In this document: in pieces, positions 37,212-50,631 of the stretch
How positions within the stretch are numbered: the first letter of the stretch is position 1
Layout of the letters: each line of letters starts with the position of its first letter
Source of the DNA: Polyodon spathula
Lineage: Eukaryota > Chordata > Actinopteri > Acipenseriformes > Polyodontidae
Direction: 5' to 3'
Assembly (NCBI RefSeq): GCF_017654505.1
Contig: NC_054548.1
Span: 22,947,947 to 23,011,946 of the forward strand
DNA length: 64,000 bases
Program-made: the position numbers and the translations under genes
The notes under the pieces: generated by a model
Databases searched by the model: none
Seen by the model: the letters and a program-made list of their open reading frames with translations, nothing else
Told to the model about the DNA's origin: nothing

Positions 37212-39640
37212 TCAGTTTTTCAAAAAAAGCACAGGTGCCTAGCTACCAAATCAATTGGATGAAAAAGAAAAAGCATTATTAAAAACTCTGATGAGGTCAG
37301 GAAAAACAAAGCTCCAGTAGTTCTAGTGTTAATGTAAACTACTGAAGTTTTACTAACAAAACAATGATTAGTACGTGATTATGAGGGAACTGCACTTGAC
37401 GAGTAACAGTAGAACGAGGAACTGACTCATCTTGCTGACGGAAGAAAACCTTTTAAATTCTACTTGCTTTCAACTCTGCATTCTGAAAAAGCTGTTTTTG
37501 TGGCCACAGAAAACTGAAAGACTCTACTTCTGGGGACATCTCGCTGAGGAAGGACAATGCAGTAACAAAGAAAGCATTTCTTCTTCAGTTCCTTGAATGA
37601 ACTTTCTTCAACACAACCAAGGCTGGATCACAGAACCGATCAAGGGACTCTTGCACAACCCACCAATTTATAAAGGAAGGTAACGATGCGATTAATTGAA
37701 TTCAAGGTGCAGAAGCTAGGATAACAATATTGTTTAAATGCTTGTGATATTTTGCTCATACCTTGATTATTAGTTTTTATAACTTCTGAATAAATACATT
37801 TTACATGTTCTATTTCATTGTCTATTTAATAAAGCACTATCAAGCATTTAGAAGACTGAACATAACATAAATTATTAAATTGAACCATACCTCATGTATT
37901 TTAAGTAAAAAAAAATGTTCACAATTATTTAAGGAACCTTGTATCTCGATTGAATAAGAACAATGTTTTTACTTTGAATACATGTGTAGAACTTATTTCT
38001 ATGAAAGACATGCTATATCTTTAAGAACATAAGTACCAACTGAGCACACACAGGTTGTTTGTTAGGTGTTCTAATTGTCTTTTTGTAGGTAAACGTACTT
38101 AAACCGAGTCAACCATCATTCGAGAGAAAGTTTTTTTGAACAGAGAGTGGAGGTAGCGGGAGACATGCGGACTATTGGGCTGTCTGGTTGAGAATGCTTG
38201 AAAACCGACTTCTGTGTCATTGCATTGAGACTCTCTGCTCTACCGGTTGCACTGTTTTGTGACTTCGGAGATATACAGTTGAAGTATTTTGTATGAATAA
38301 GTACTAAACTTAAATTATTACTAATTGCTTACCCTCTACGCTCCATGTTAGGGAATTGTGTACTGTATGTGCGCTTTTTATGTACTGGTAATGATTTAAG
38401 GTTGTTGCAACAACAGTGAACTTTTTATTTTAAAACTTGTAATTTGACCATGATTGTATTACTATTGTACAAATAGCCTTCTATAAATAAATATAGCAGG
38501 TTAGTCTGGTCAGTTTAAAGTACAAGTCACTTGCTAGTAGTAGTATTTTCAGTAGCAGTGTACTGGATGTGATATTTCTTTTGTGAGAAGTTATATTTGA
38601 GAATTGTTTTGTTGTTTTAGTTTTTTCACTTAGACAGTTTGATTTGTGTTAAATTGCACATTTGATATTTATTTCTTTGATGCATTGTGGTGTTCATTGG
38701 GTTTTTTCTTTGATGCATTGTGGTGTTCACTGGGCTGGATTTCGGTAACTTGACGATCACAGCTACAAGTAAATCACCGCTGTTACATTGTAATTATTGC
38801 TGCTATATCTAAATTGTTGCTGCTATCTCTAAATTGTTAATTGGAAACAGTCACTGTTAAATTGAATTGCCTTGTGTGCTAAAACTTTGTAAACTTTTAA
38901 TAATTTTCTGGTCATGTGTTTGGGAGTAATGCTAGTATCGGCATAAGTCCTTGCTCAAGTAAATAAACCTTAATCAGGATTCTTTTTTTCTCCCTAATAT
39001 AATTGGGAGTGGTGTAGCGGCTATATTTAAATACATTTTTAATGAAGTGATAGGAGTTCAAGCTTGTTACATGTGTATCTGTGGTGGACCAATTAAATCC
39101 GAGACATAAAACATAATTAACAAATATGCCTCACATTATATCCACAAATACGAAACAGTTGAATGTAAATGTTTACGCTTTTTAACATATACCATCCTCC
39201 TTTCAGTCCTCAATTTTTCAGTACATGCAACATGAAAACATTAACCCTGTTACTTCAGCCATCTCTAATAGCACTTTTGTTGGGAAGCATTCTAAATTCA
39301 TCATGGCCATGACTAAGCAGAGACTTTTTTATTATGAGTTTTTGCCCTGTTTTGGTTCTGTGTAGGTATATTTCAGCAGTGGTCTATGAATATTCTGTAA
39401 AATCAGGTATACATATTCCCTTTCATAGTGTGAGGGCTGTAGTTCTGAACTTAAGAATGTGCAGACTTGAAGCTGATCCAAAATTCAAATACTGGAGGCT
39501 ATTTTACATTGGTGGATAATGCCAGCTTCACGAGATGCCACAAAACAGATTCTTAACCATAGATCAAAACAGTGATTTTTTTATTTTTTTTTTTTGTGCA
39601 GGTCAAGATAGGTATTCTGGTGATATAATATTTAATTTTT
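37212..39640. other. no gene recognised; short tandem duplications
   Basis: A lone CTAGTG/TTAA terminus sits at 37321-37332. Small tandem duplications lie at 38672-38734 (30-bp unit TTTCTTTGATGCATTGTGGT..., period 33) and 38798-38837 (20-bp unit TGCTGCTATATCTAAATTGT, twice). A donor-like GGAAG|GTAACG at about 37681 ends a GC-richer stretch from 37380. The texture of 38.0-39.0 kb would fit an old LTR, but I could not define ends. Confidence 0.4.
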
Positions 39641-40264
39641 AATTATGGGCCATTCCATATAAAATCGAGTTGTAAATCTCCCTCCCGATCAGAAAAGACG
39701 CTGTGTAAGGTTGGTGGTATGTTTCCTCCTAGATTGCCAGGCTTGACAGTAGGCGGAAACCGGAAGGTGACTATATTACTAAGGCAGCGTGTAGCTGTAT
39801 GTAAACGGAAGGACTCCATTGCAACTGGAGATACCATTGTGTAGGGTTGATTGCAGGGAGAAGTTTCGTGGTACAAAAGGGAAGCAGCTATGTCAGTATG
39901 GCCCCTTACACTGAATAACTAGTAAGCTGGAGCACTGTTTGTATTGTTTTGTGTTTTGCTAACAGAGTACAGAGCCAGGGAGCTGCAACCAACGAGCCAC
40001 CACGAAAAACCCCAGCACCAACTTCAAAGAACTGCACAGCATGGCAAGCACTGGAAATTAACATTTCTGTGCACGGATGTGAATTGTTAATTTTTGTGTG
40101 CAGTTAATATTATTATTTGGAGACTGCAATCCCCCCCCCGATAGCATTGCTGCTAAAGAGGCAGATTCTTTTTAGTTTGTTCAAAGAATAAAAACAGATC
40201 ATTTTGCACTGGGACATTTGGTCTGGACATTCTATTATTCACCCGCACAACTCAAATCCTGACA
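39641..40264. mobile_element. possible LTR related to the one at 53873
   Basis: Shares TAAATCTCCCTCCCGA near the left side with the LTR at 53873, at a similar distance from its start. It has an AATAAA at about 40186 and ends CTCAAATCCTGACA. Its left end is not clear, and the flanks give no certain duplication, so it is likely a diverged or truncated copy. Confidence 0.35.
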
Positions 40265-42264
40265 ATAAAAAAAATCTTATAAAAACAGGACAGCACATAA
40301 TAGTGACACGCCTTAACGGGTAAAGGTGGCCTTCTGCTGACAGTCAGTGGTTCTTTAAAATTTAATTTAAATGCAGTTTACAGAATTATTCCACTCTTTG
40401 ACAAGCACTTCATTCGTTAAAACATAGGCCTACCAGTTTCTTGTTGTACTGCAACACATCTTTCAACAGTTATGTTTTCTCTTTAGTAAAGAACGTGTTG
40501 TTGCATGATCTGAAAAGGAAATAATTCTACAGATGATAAAAAGCTAGAATATAATTATTTGCTTCAACTCTCCTCCCAATTTGTCAGAACCTACTACCTC
40601 AAGGACAGTGTAAAAGCATAAAATCACGACTAAACTAAATTGTGGTGGCAGCAAGCAAACCAATGGGTTTTGCCAATTTGTGCTATTGATGATTAATAAC
40701 AGACACCACAGCACCTCAAACTGGAATACTGTTTGTTCTACTTTCCAATACATTTTCCCTGAGATGTAACCTTTGTTTCTAGTACCCAGGAGGTTCTCTT
40801 CCAACCAGCCTGTTCTCTGTGAGCAAGTTCAGCAGGTAGTGTGAAAAAAAACGAATCCCATTCTCGAGACAATATATTGTTCGGTTAAACATGGTTTACT
40901 TGAAATATTTATATTCAGATGCTACGCTGCATACAACAAGAGGAACAGACACCCTTGGCCCTACATACAGATGCAATCTGTTTCTAAACTGCTGTATAAC
41001 ATACCTCAAGAATAAGCAATGCAATATATCAAATGCCTTTCTCTTATCATAGTTCTATATTGTTATCCCACATAGAAAATGCCAGATCTAAATACAGCTG
41101 CCCTAAACATCTAAACCTGATACATAAAGCTTTTTTCCACCATTTCCACCATGTATTTAGTGATTTTGAGATAATATACAGCTACATATATCATTTGAAT
41201 AGTCTTTTTCACCAACATTTCCTTATAAAAATATTGAAATTTTAATTAATTTCCTCAATGTCTACCTGGCTGCCATCTTGCTTGCCAGCCTTGTTGTTTT
41301 TCCATGTGTGTTTGGCTCCTGATTCTAAAAAAATAATACAATATTGTGACCTCTCATCTCCATTGGCTCCATCATTTTCATGGTACAAGCCAATGTAAGT
41401 ATTTGTTATAACTTGCAGCTTGATTGAATAATGCATATCACTTTGGCTTAGAAGTCTTCATTAAATGACATTTATATGAAAAGAAAACTATTAAAATGCT
41501 TTAAGACTAAATATAATGCTTTTTGTATGGATCACAGATGCATAGAGAGTGTGATAAGCCAAGCACATCAGATTTCAGCCCTGTTTCTATTAATGACTCA
41601 CACACATTGAATCAGCTCTCATCAGGTACAACTAAGGTTTCAAGAAGCTCGTCTTGACCTTTCCTGCACATATTCTCCTTGACTGCAAATGCAAATTTTA
41701 TTTGTCACATTTGAAAACAGCATTTCCTCTGCTCTGCTAAATGCATATACAGAACCTCATGTCTCTGACATTTTTGACAGGTTATACCTCCTTTTATAAA
41801 AAGCCATCTCACCCCACACATTCTCAGCTCAAACATTCTAGGACAAATGGACTATAGAAAAAATAACCAGATAAGTAAACAAGGTCATATTCACATGGAT
41901 ACTGTAAAACCAGTCTAATCCAGCCCCTTTACAAACCGGTATTCAGTATAATTAGGTGTCATTTGTGGGTCCTGCTAAATCCCTGTTGAAATGAATGGCT
42001 GATACTCTCTACAGTCTGGAACCTGTCTATTCTGAAATCTGGCATGATTTGTAAATCTTGACTGCCTAAAACTTTTAAATGAATACAATACTAGAGTTAT
42101 AGGTTATAATGTGTTCAAATAGTATGTCATTTATACCTTTATTTTCTCGGGTATTAGTTTTATAGTACCTCTGTAAACCTGCACACTGTATAATCTGGCA
42201 CTATTTTCCAGACCAAATCAGTGTCAGATAAAAACAAGTTTCTAATGTTGCCCTTCAACTATAT
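40265..42264. other. no gene recognised
   Basis: Unique-looking DNA; short frames at 40544-40804 and 41033-41436 show nothing recognisable. Confidence 0.5.
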
Positions 42265-42267
42265 TAT

Positions 42268-42774
42268 TACAATATGCCTTCAAATTTAAGACACCCTTGA
42301 ATTTAAGAAAAAAATAAAACATCAACTAAATATGCATTTACAAAGATACAATCTCAATTACGCATATGGAGGCAGTTTGCGTCCATCTGCTGTCACACAG
42401 AGCATTACAGTTATGTGCTGCCTCTCATTTCCAGTTGTGACTGCTTTGCAGTGTACACTGTACAAGCTTGTACAGTGTGTTAGAAACGTTGAAATTGTAA
42501 AAGCTTCTCTTGGAATTCCTCAGGAAGCTAATGGTGCTTTTTTGAAAATGGCTGCTTGTATGTCATGGATGATTCGAAATCCGGCAGTAATGTTTTGGTT
42601 CATCTTTTCTCGGCAGTAAGTCACGTTGGTGTTTGTGTATTCGGGTAGTCACAGCTTTTGTTGGCGATTTTAATACACGCATCACTATACTGTTCTCAAA
42701 TTTAAGACGTAGGCTATTTTTGAGAAGAAAAGAATGGTTTAAAAAGTGCATCTTAAAGTCAAATGAATACGGTA
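42268..42774. mobile_element. possible pogo-like MITE, degenerate
   Basis: CTTCAAATTTAAGACACCCTT near the left is echoed, inverted, by TTGACTTTAAGATGCACTTT at the right. The right edge GAATACGGTA and left TTACAATATGCC could be diverged TAC-GTATT ends. A second inner copy of CAAATTTAAGACG at 42698 adds to the inverted structure. Elements whose ends advertise such phased TTAAGAC motifs belong to pogo/Tigger-like families. The 95-codon frame at 42332-42619 inside it is unassigned. Confidence 0.3.
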
Positions 42775-44473
42775 ATTCTCATAGTCTTTGATCAAGCCCC
42801 AAATAATCACTAAATACAAGAAAAATGCAAAGAAATAACTGTGCATTAGAGCAGGTCTATGAGTTATTTAGATCTGAGCTGTCTGAAATCTTTAATTATA
42901 TCATATATTTCTGGCCTGTAATTGGAAAAAAGATAGGAAGGATGGCATTTACAGTGATCAGATGTGCCAAATCTCCTGATATGACCTGGAGACTCCCGAC
43001 ATTAGTCATTGATCACCTGCTTCTTGGGGAGACTGAAGAAAGTCTTCATCTTTCATTCGATCACAGTTCACCATGCAGGCTTGATGTCATGATAATGTGT
43101 TTGAGAGGAATATGGCTGCCACATGCTGGTAGCTTGTTATTTTTCCATATTTCCATATCTGTACTTCATGAACAGATAAAATCAATACATGTCTACAAGT
43201 GTTCCTTGCTTGATTACTGTTTATACATACACATACCAAATAAATGCATTTTCATTTAATAAAAAAAACAGTAATGTTGGTAATACCACTCCTGATCTGT
43301 AGAACCATCAGTTCACTGCCTTTCAGTATAACTCTTCGATTAGATCGCACTGTCCTATAAGATGAAAACAATCTTTTGTTAATATTCCCAAAAGATAAGA
43401 CACAATACTTCTCCCACAGTATTAGCTTAACAAGCTTCAAGTGTGTCATTGCACATTGTTCTTTGATACGTTATCTGCTATTCCCACTTGGTTGCTGATT
43501 CAGCTTTTTATTTGTATTTTCTATATAATCACTTTGAATGCAGTACTTCTATACCTGCTGCAATCTACACTTTGAAGAGAGTTCTCTTTCTGTAATTATT
43601 TTATTATTATTTTGGTTTGTTTTCCATTCCAATTGTCAGCACCGTAAAACATTAGGGAATTTCTCACGGAACACTGAAGATGAAAAGGAATATTTCATTT
43701 TTATGAACGGGGAATATGCCATGGCCCAGCTGAATTATCCTTGACCATGAGTGATGTCACAGGGGTTACAGTCAAACAAATAAGGACATACAATATTTTC
43801 AGTTTGACTGTGTTAGATGTATACAATGTTTTACTTAATTAGGCAGGAGAGAGAGAAGGGTGTTTTGTGTTGCTTTGGACCCGATACAGGATCATTATAC
43901 AAATTATATTATTATTAATGCACATCACTAAAATAGCATCCTCTATTATCCACATATGCCTCTAAGTTACACACTTACACAGCTCAATAGCTGCAGTTAT
44001 ATACACATACAAGATAAAAAACTTAAAATTATTATTATTTTGCACAATTACTTGTTTAACCATTCAAAATAACAGTGCACTGCTGGCTGCTGCAATGTCA
44101 ACGTCAACAACAACAACATATGAGTATTGTAGGAGATGATTAATCATTGACAACCTGAATAATTCATTGAATGAAATATGAATAAGACATTAAGGGCAAC
44201 ATTGACTATACTGAATCACACGTGTTGATAGCAAGGTTATGTGCTTCAAGCACAAGGGGCCCTCAGGAAATGCCATATAATGATTAGGAAACATCTTGCA
44301 ACTTTGCCAACAACAAAACTTATTACTGTTCCTTTTTGGAAATGCAGCTAAGGATCTGAACATGAACAAACAATATTTAGGAAAGGTAAGCTAAGGCTCT
44401 CATGACTGGAATTGTTACCAAATACGGAGCGTGCAACACAAAACACCACAAAGTCAACTTCTGCAGCAGAAGC
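42775..44473. other. no gene recognised
   Basis: Includes a 144-codon plus-strand frame (42825-43259), which is long for this base composition but has no recognisable domain, no splice context and no neighbouring homologous repeat. Confidence 0.4.
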
Positions 44474-44868
44474 TATATAAGGAAGAAGTGCTCACAGCAT
44501 GGCAGACTAAGGACCTTGGAGAAGTGAAATTGTGAGGCCTCATTCTAGGGTGAGAGAGATACCCTGCCGTGTAATAAAAGAGACTATTCAGACAGACATG
44601 TCTAAGTCTACTGGACTACAAAAGACCCAAAAGAGTGTGTTAAGACGCATTTGTGGTTGAAGAATGAATAAAGGGGATAGTGCATAGGGACTGTGTTGTT
44701 GATACTGTTGGGGACAGAAAAATCATTGTGAACTGGACTTCATAGGACAACTCAACTCATTAAGTTTTACAGCCAGATGACTAAGTAAATGTGGCCCTAG
44801 GACTGTTGAGTATAAACTATGTTACATTGTCCACACGAAACCCACATTAAATACAGTTTCATTGAAAG
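44474..44868 (+). promoter_or_regulatory. candidate promoter and first exon (TATA box to splice donor)
   Basis: TATATAAG at 44474-44481 is followed by GC-richer sequence and, at 44869, a full-consensus donor GAAAG|GTAAGT. No ATG-led frame of note lies between, so it would be an untranslated first exon. The same arrangement (TATA, GA-rich leader, internal AATAAA-like motifs at about 44573 and 44667) would also fit an LTR of a retroelement. I cannot decide between them. Confidence 0.25.
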
Positions 44869-44902
44869 GTAAGTTAATAATTAGTTAGTTGCATAGGTTG
44901 TG

Positions 44903-44929
44903 AAAAAAAAAAAAAAAAAAAAAAAAAAA
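44903..44929 (+). repeat. 27-nt poly(A) run
   Basis: Uninterrupted A run soon after the donor-like site. It could be the tail of a retroposed copy or simple slippage. Confidence 0.9.
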
Positions 44930-47900
44930 CATTTAATGAACCGTGATAAGTAACTGTACGTTAGATTACCTCATATATGCACATGAAGAGCTCCTAAAGT
45001 AAACTTGCTATTTGGGTGCTCAAACAGATCTGAAAAAGTAGTTTGAGATTTCAGGATAGCGTTGTTAGCTACCTCCAGTTTTGAAAGAAACTAATTGTAT
45101 AAAATCAGAGAGGGCTAGGTTCAGGTCTAATAAAGCTCTGTGGAAGACAAGGAATACACAGCAGAACATTAGTGTGCTGGACAAAAAAAAAAAATAAAAA
45201 AAAAAATAAAAAAGTATAAATATTGCAGAACAAAGGAAATACCTTTTCAAATCCAATAATGAGAAAAAGGAAATCATATGAAATGTCAAATGTTTTTTGT
45301 GTGAGAACCGAAAAGGTTTTGTTATGTTAGCAAAAAGTACAAGTATAACGTGTTAAATATAGGTTATTTGTTGGGATATGAATTTCATCATTAGGTGTTC
45401 TCAATCAGTCCAGTAATATACACAAATATAAATGCATAGTTAACATACTAAAGTGATCTGGATAGTGCCACTTCATCCACAGATCTGGGGTCAAGGGGAG
45501 AGGCAGCCAGTTGTACAGACTTTGCTGAAAACTTGAAACCTAGCATTGCGCAAATCCTCGCTCCTTCCTCTGCAGGGGTCTGTCTTGTATTGACTCTAAA
45601 TTGTCAAATCTTTTTGGGGTGCAATGAAAACATTGCATACATTTTCAAAAACAGTGCGGTGTTAAAAAGCTGTCGAGTTCAGTTGTGCTTATTTCTGTAT
45701 TCCTGAGAAGTGAGACATTTGCAATTTTCATTTTTTAAAACCATCACAGACTAAACTTATCTGAAGTCAATAACTGTTCTCAGAAGCCAGAGAGAATAAA
45801 ACTGACTCCTCCCTATCATATAGCATATCTATACAGTATGTGTTTATTTTGTGATTGTAGCTAGTTTTTGTCAGAATAAATTAATTCTGTTTTTTATATA
45901 ATATCTGCTGTTATATCTACAATACCTACAACTTTGAAACACCTACTTAAAACTCTGTCAATATGGTGTATTGACACCATGGACACTAAAGACATTACTG
46001 ATTCGACATGATGTGTACGCAAGGTGTCTAAATTGTTCTAGAGGGATACGTGACAATTCCTAAATGACAACTTCCTCTAATACCTTCAGGGAGGATGTGG
46101 ATGGAAATGTGAAGTAAATTCTGTTATCTGCCTTTATTATTTACCATGTTCAGCTTTTTACCATGCTGTTCTGCATTTTTGTCCAATTTTGGTCATCTTT
46201 ACTACTCATAATGTAATCTCTGACAGTCACTATATTAATAGGAAAACAAAACAAAAAAAAAACATCACATTAGCAAATCTACACACTGTTTTACAGTCTC
46301 TGTACCAAAATAACTTGGTGTAATTTTTACAAGTATAAAACTATATTTAATGCAGTAGATTTTGTATCCCCATCGTTCACATACAGGATTGTACAGAGCA
46401 TGAAACATCAAGGCTATATCTTGACAGGAACAAAGAACAAAGTTTGAAATCCACCATCAGTGACCTCTTATTCTTTGTGACTCAGTAAAGAGTGCAGCAG
46501 TAAGATCATGGAATGGTCTGGAGTTTAGCTTTTTACAGCTTTGGCCCCATTCCAAGATGGCAAAACTGATAAAATATTTATATTTTAATATATTTCAGTG
46601 ACAAATGCAGACAACTATATTATGTGCTGTAATTGCAGTGCTGCCTGCTATGACAGCTAGTTTTATTTTGTTATGCTTTCTACTAATGACATTATTTTAT
46701 GATCTTTCCTTTTTATTATTTTTATGATAATAGTGCTACATCAACCTGCGAACTCTGTGAGTAGACTGATATCTTAATTTCCTGGAAAACCATAGGCAAA
46801 TGTTAAAATGAAAAAGCTATATTACATACTACAGTAATATTCATAAAACAAAGATGTTTAGAAGCTGTTATAAATCCAAAACAAGGTCATACCATATTTT
46901 GACACAAATAGCAGTGGGGACATACAGTATATGATGACTTTTCTTTAGTAAGCATATTATTGTGTATTTGTTTTATTACAGTAAAAAATATACACACACA
47001 TTTTTTACTGTAAATTAAGTATTTAATAAACTAGTAACAGTACATTCAGACAGCTAAATTATTGAGTAACTGACACCATGGGCTGTCAAAATTATGGGCA
47101 CCATACTGTTGCATAATATACAAATAGCTTTACTGCAAACACATGCTGATAGATGTATCTGTTTGTTATAAACCAATGGCTTACTCTGTAATTTAAGTTT
47201 TCCTGCGTCCAACCCACATCTTGTATTTAATTTCTGTTGAAGGGCTATCTGGAAATTTAATTAAGTATCACTGTTTTATTAGCCTACTCTGCTTTCACAC
47301 TCATTTTGCATTCATTGCCTTTATATGGGTTGCGTGACACTCCGTTCCAACACTCTGTCATGTAATTAAGTCATTGAATGTCAAGTTTAGTCATTCAGCC
47401 ATTAAACAGAAACATGTAGTCACAAATAGCTTTAAGAGGAGGACAAATATAGGCACAAATTCAAAACTTTTAACATACAATTATGGCTGCAAGGTCTGTT
47501 GTTCAAATGTCACAGACTTTTACTAGGATATTTGGTTCATCTTTTTTGTTTTTATAGTGTTTTTTTTTGTAGAGAGGACATGTAGTGAGAAGAACCAACC
47601 CCCTCCAGCCTTATCTGCAGTGTGAGTGTGAAGGATCAAACAAACACCTTATGGTACTGAGCATTTAAATAGAAAAATTAATATCTATCAAATATTCTCA
47701 CTTTCAGAGCAACAGTGACTATAGCTTTCTCGACCTCATAAAAAAAGCAAAAAGTAAATAAATGAAATAACCCTTACTAGGTTGCCGCTTTAAAAATATA
47801 TTTTCTTTATATGTTACTCAAGAAAATAAAATAAAAAACAAAAGGACTCTTGTGGCTATAATGTGGTTCTGCTAACAGGTCCTGACATAAGACATGTGAT

Positions 47901-48084
47901 TGAATTTGTTTCATTGCGTTAGGAACATTACAATTTAATGAAGATTATCAAAACGGAAATTAGATCAAATTTCATTTCAGTAGAAGTATCACAACTAATT
48001 TACTTGATTATAAGATCATCAGCTTTGCTTCAGTAATGACTGGGTTGCTGACTTCTTCCATGAGGTAGTTTGTAATCATTCCTG
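44930..48084. other. no gene recognised
   Basis: Unique-looking AT-rich sequence with A-rich simple stretches at 45183-45212. No credible frames. Confidence 0.5.
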
Positions 48085-48128
48085 AAATATCTTTGAAACA
48101 TACAGCTGTAGAGCACAGGATACACCCT

Positions 48129-48163
48129 ATAGCCTGGACATTGCCGGTTCAAGTCCAGGCTAT
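48129..48163 (+). other. possible tRNA-derived SINE piece with B box
   Basis: GGTTCAAGTCC (48146-48156) differs from the RNA polymerase III B-box consensus at one base. It sits in a perfect 11-bp hairpin, ATAGCCTGGAC (48129-48139) against GTCCAGGCTAT (48153-48163), with a 13-nt loop. GTAGAGCACAGGAT about 25 bp upstream could be a decayed A box. This fits the head of a tRNA-derived SINE, but no body or tail is identified; a TA repeat follows at 48188-48208. Confidence 0.4.
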
Positions 48164-48793
48164 TCCAGAGCTGTGTTATCCTCAATACATATATATATAT
48201 ATATATATTGTAGTACCAGAAATAGAATGCAGACTACAAGGCTTTGGTCCCACAAAAAGACAAATATTATATTTTTAATGTCCCAATGGTTATTTTGATC
48301 ATTTTAGTTTTTTTTTAATTTTCTAGTGTTTTTAAATATTCTAGTGTTAGGACGAGCACAGCGTTTTCATGTTCGGATATTCGTTCATAATTTAAATATT
48401 TGTTTGTTTTTCAAAAAGTAAAGAAATGCTGGTAAACTGCACCGCAGTGCAGGGGGCGTGGTAGTGGCCCTGTGTGTATGCACGTTTATTTTACAGCAGA
48501 ACCTTACAATATTGAACACGTTAAAATAGACAAATATCCCAGGAGTAAAGAATAAGTTGTGGAGGACTTACTTTACCCCAGTGAATTAACTAAAGGATAC
48601 CAAATAGCAGTTCAAGTTAAACGTTGTTTTGTTTATTCCCAAAATATTGTTGTTTTGTTTATTCCTGAAGTACATAAAGCTGACAACACTTTTTTTTTTT
48701 TTTCATTCCTTGCCATTAACATTTGTTCACAGTAAACAGTGGCCATCAACACATTTTCATAAAGTAATAACATGAGGGGGTTTTACATTAAAA

Positions 48794-48801
<8 letters not shown>

Positions 48802-48872
<71 letters not shown>
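48802..48872. repeat. (TA)n microsatellite
   Basis: About 70 bp of TA preceded by a 13-nt A run, about 100 bp left of the Charlie insertion. Confidence 0.96.
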
Positions 48873-48877
<5 letters not shown>

Positions 48878-48969
48878 AATCAGTACACAACATTTTCAGG
48901 AATCTGGGTATTGTTTAAGCGAGGCATTTCATAATGACGTGCTTGCTACTCTTCTGGCTTGCTCTAAAG

Positions 48970-50631
48970 CAGGGGTCTCCAACCTTTTTACTATAAAGAG
49001 CTACTTCTAATTTGCAAAAACATTTGCAAGCCACTTCTCAAAGCTAAAAATAAAGAAAAATGTTATTCTTACCTAGATTTCAATGTGATACTTCATAATG
49101 CATTGTGGTCTATACCAGCCCAGCAAAATCTGGCTCGTAATTAGAAAGAACAACCTTGATGGAGTGATTCATATGCTCGTCACTCAGGAGGGTTCGAAAT
49201 TTTGATTTGATAAAGTTCATGTCTGAAAAGGCAGATTAGGATAGATAAGTGGAACCAAATAATACACCACTTTCACTGCTGCTGTGCAGAGATTTCTGTA
49301 CTTGTCTTTGTCCACTGAAGTCCAGAAATCAGACACTGGGTATCTTTTCTCAGCTGATTATCATTCTGAAGATTAAGAATTTCAGTTTCAACACAATCCA
49401 GATTAAACAATGACCCCACTTGTTCAGAAATGTCACTTACATCCACATGCACAAATGGATTTGAAGTAAACAGTATACAAGGTTCCAGCTGCTGAAAATC
49501 TTGAAATCTGTCATTAAATTCTTGCCTCAGTCTGGTGAAGAAATTGTAGTATTTATTGGTGCCCAAAAGTTCTGCAGCAGCTTCATTTCCCTCCAACATT
49601 TCTGCACAACCAGAAAATACTGGATTTTTTCTTCTGCTGCTGTTCCACCCAGTAATCCAAGTTTGATTTGAAATCATGTCTGCAATTGCTTTTTTATTTT
49701 CCTTGCAATTCACACTTCAGGATGTTTAATTTCTCTGTTAAAAATGCCAAGTCAAGCAGCCACACACTGGCAGCCAACAGTGCATAACTTTTGTTTTTTG
49801 ACTCCAAGAAAGTTGTAATTTCTGACACATGAGAAATAAATCAGCGCAGTACTCTCCCTCTGCTAAGCTACCTTATTTCAGAGTGAAGCAAAAGATCTCC
49901 ATAATCAGTGGAAACTTTCATAGAGTAGTGTTTGAAACTGACTGTGTTCTAGGGCTCTTGCATGAACTGAGTTAACTATTTTTACAACAGGACTCATAAC
50001 GTAGACTAATTCGAATACTTGCCGCAAAGTGCCTGTTGATGTAAAATACAGTGGTAGTTGAGAAAAACGGGGGAAATCAGGGTCTGTCTTCCAACATGCT
50101 ATAAAGCCCATGTGACATCTAGTCATTGCGGGGGCTCCATCCGTTGTTACTGACAAAAGCTTTGAGTGGTATGTTTGGAGTTTGGTATGTAAAAAAGCTA
50201 GAGTCCTCAATTCAAGTCGCTCAAGTCAACAGACTCATCACACTGTATTGAAAACCACTGAAAACAACATAAATCCAGTTCTAACTGTTCACAGACATCA
50301 TTAGGTAATGCCCATACTCTCCTTGCTACAGTGTTAGCTCCCAGTTGCATGTCAGTTATAGCAGACATTATTACTTCTGACTTGTTTTTTGACTTGTTCT
50401 TTGAACAACAATTTGGCCATGAATCAAATGACAAATGACTGCTGTTCCTGCAAAGTTGCCTTTAGTTCACTTCCTTTTTTGACTCTGAGATTGCTTCCTG
50501 CAGGAATTATTTTTTTTTTAATTATAAGATTCCAAAACTGTTTGTGTGTGTAGTTTAATACATGTCAGGAGCTACTTTTAAACCATCGGCGAGCTACCAG
50601 TAGCTCCTGATCGACGTGTTGGCGACCCCTG
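48970..50631 (-). mobile_element. hAT-Charlie-type transposon, 1662 bp, with perfect target duplication
   Basis: Ends are CAGGGGTCTCCAACC and, inverted, CAGGGGTCGCCAACACG, a classic Charlie-type terminus. The 8-bp duplication CTCTAAAG is perfect on both sides (48962-48969 and 50632-50639). AGAGCTACTTCT on the left faces AGCTACTGGTAGCTC on the right, extending the subterminal symmetry. Inside is a broken transposase on the minus strand. Confidence 0.93.
49273..50434 (-). pseudogene. hAT-Charlie transposase remnant (GTF2IRD2/ZBED5-like lineage)
   Basis: Three minus-strand pieces lie in three different frames. The first, 50434-50207, carries SAITDMQLGANTVARRVWAL and QWFSIQCDESVDLSDLN. The second, 50210-49905, carries LLSVTTDGAPAMTRCHMGFI. 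A third stretch, out of frame around 49850-49900, encodes a SEIRWLSRGRVL-like motif. The last, 49713-49273, is a C-terminal part with EGNEAAAELLGTNKYYNFFT and SNPFVHVDVSDI. DES and TTDGAPAM around the first two acidic residues and the RWLSRG motif are typical of hAT-Charlie transposases, from which vertebrate GTF2IRD2 derives. A BED zinc finger is not seen at the N-terminus. Several frameshifts make it inactive. Confidence 0.9.

Noticed and set aside
38030..39070. Segment with LTR-like texture and small tandem duplications
   Set aside because: No TG...CA boundaries with matching flanks could be found.
42825..43259. 144-codon plus-strand frame
   Set aside because: Long for AT-rich DNA, but no domain, splice context or repeat family was recognisable. 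Kept only as a note in the block description.
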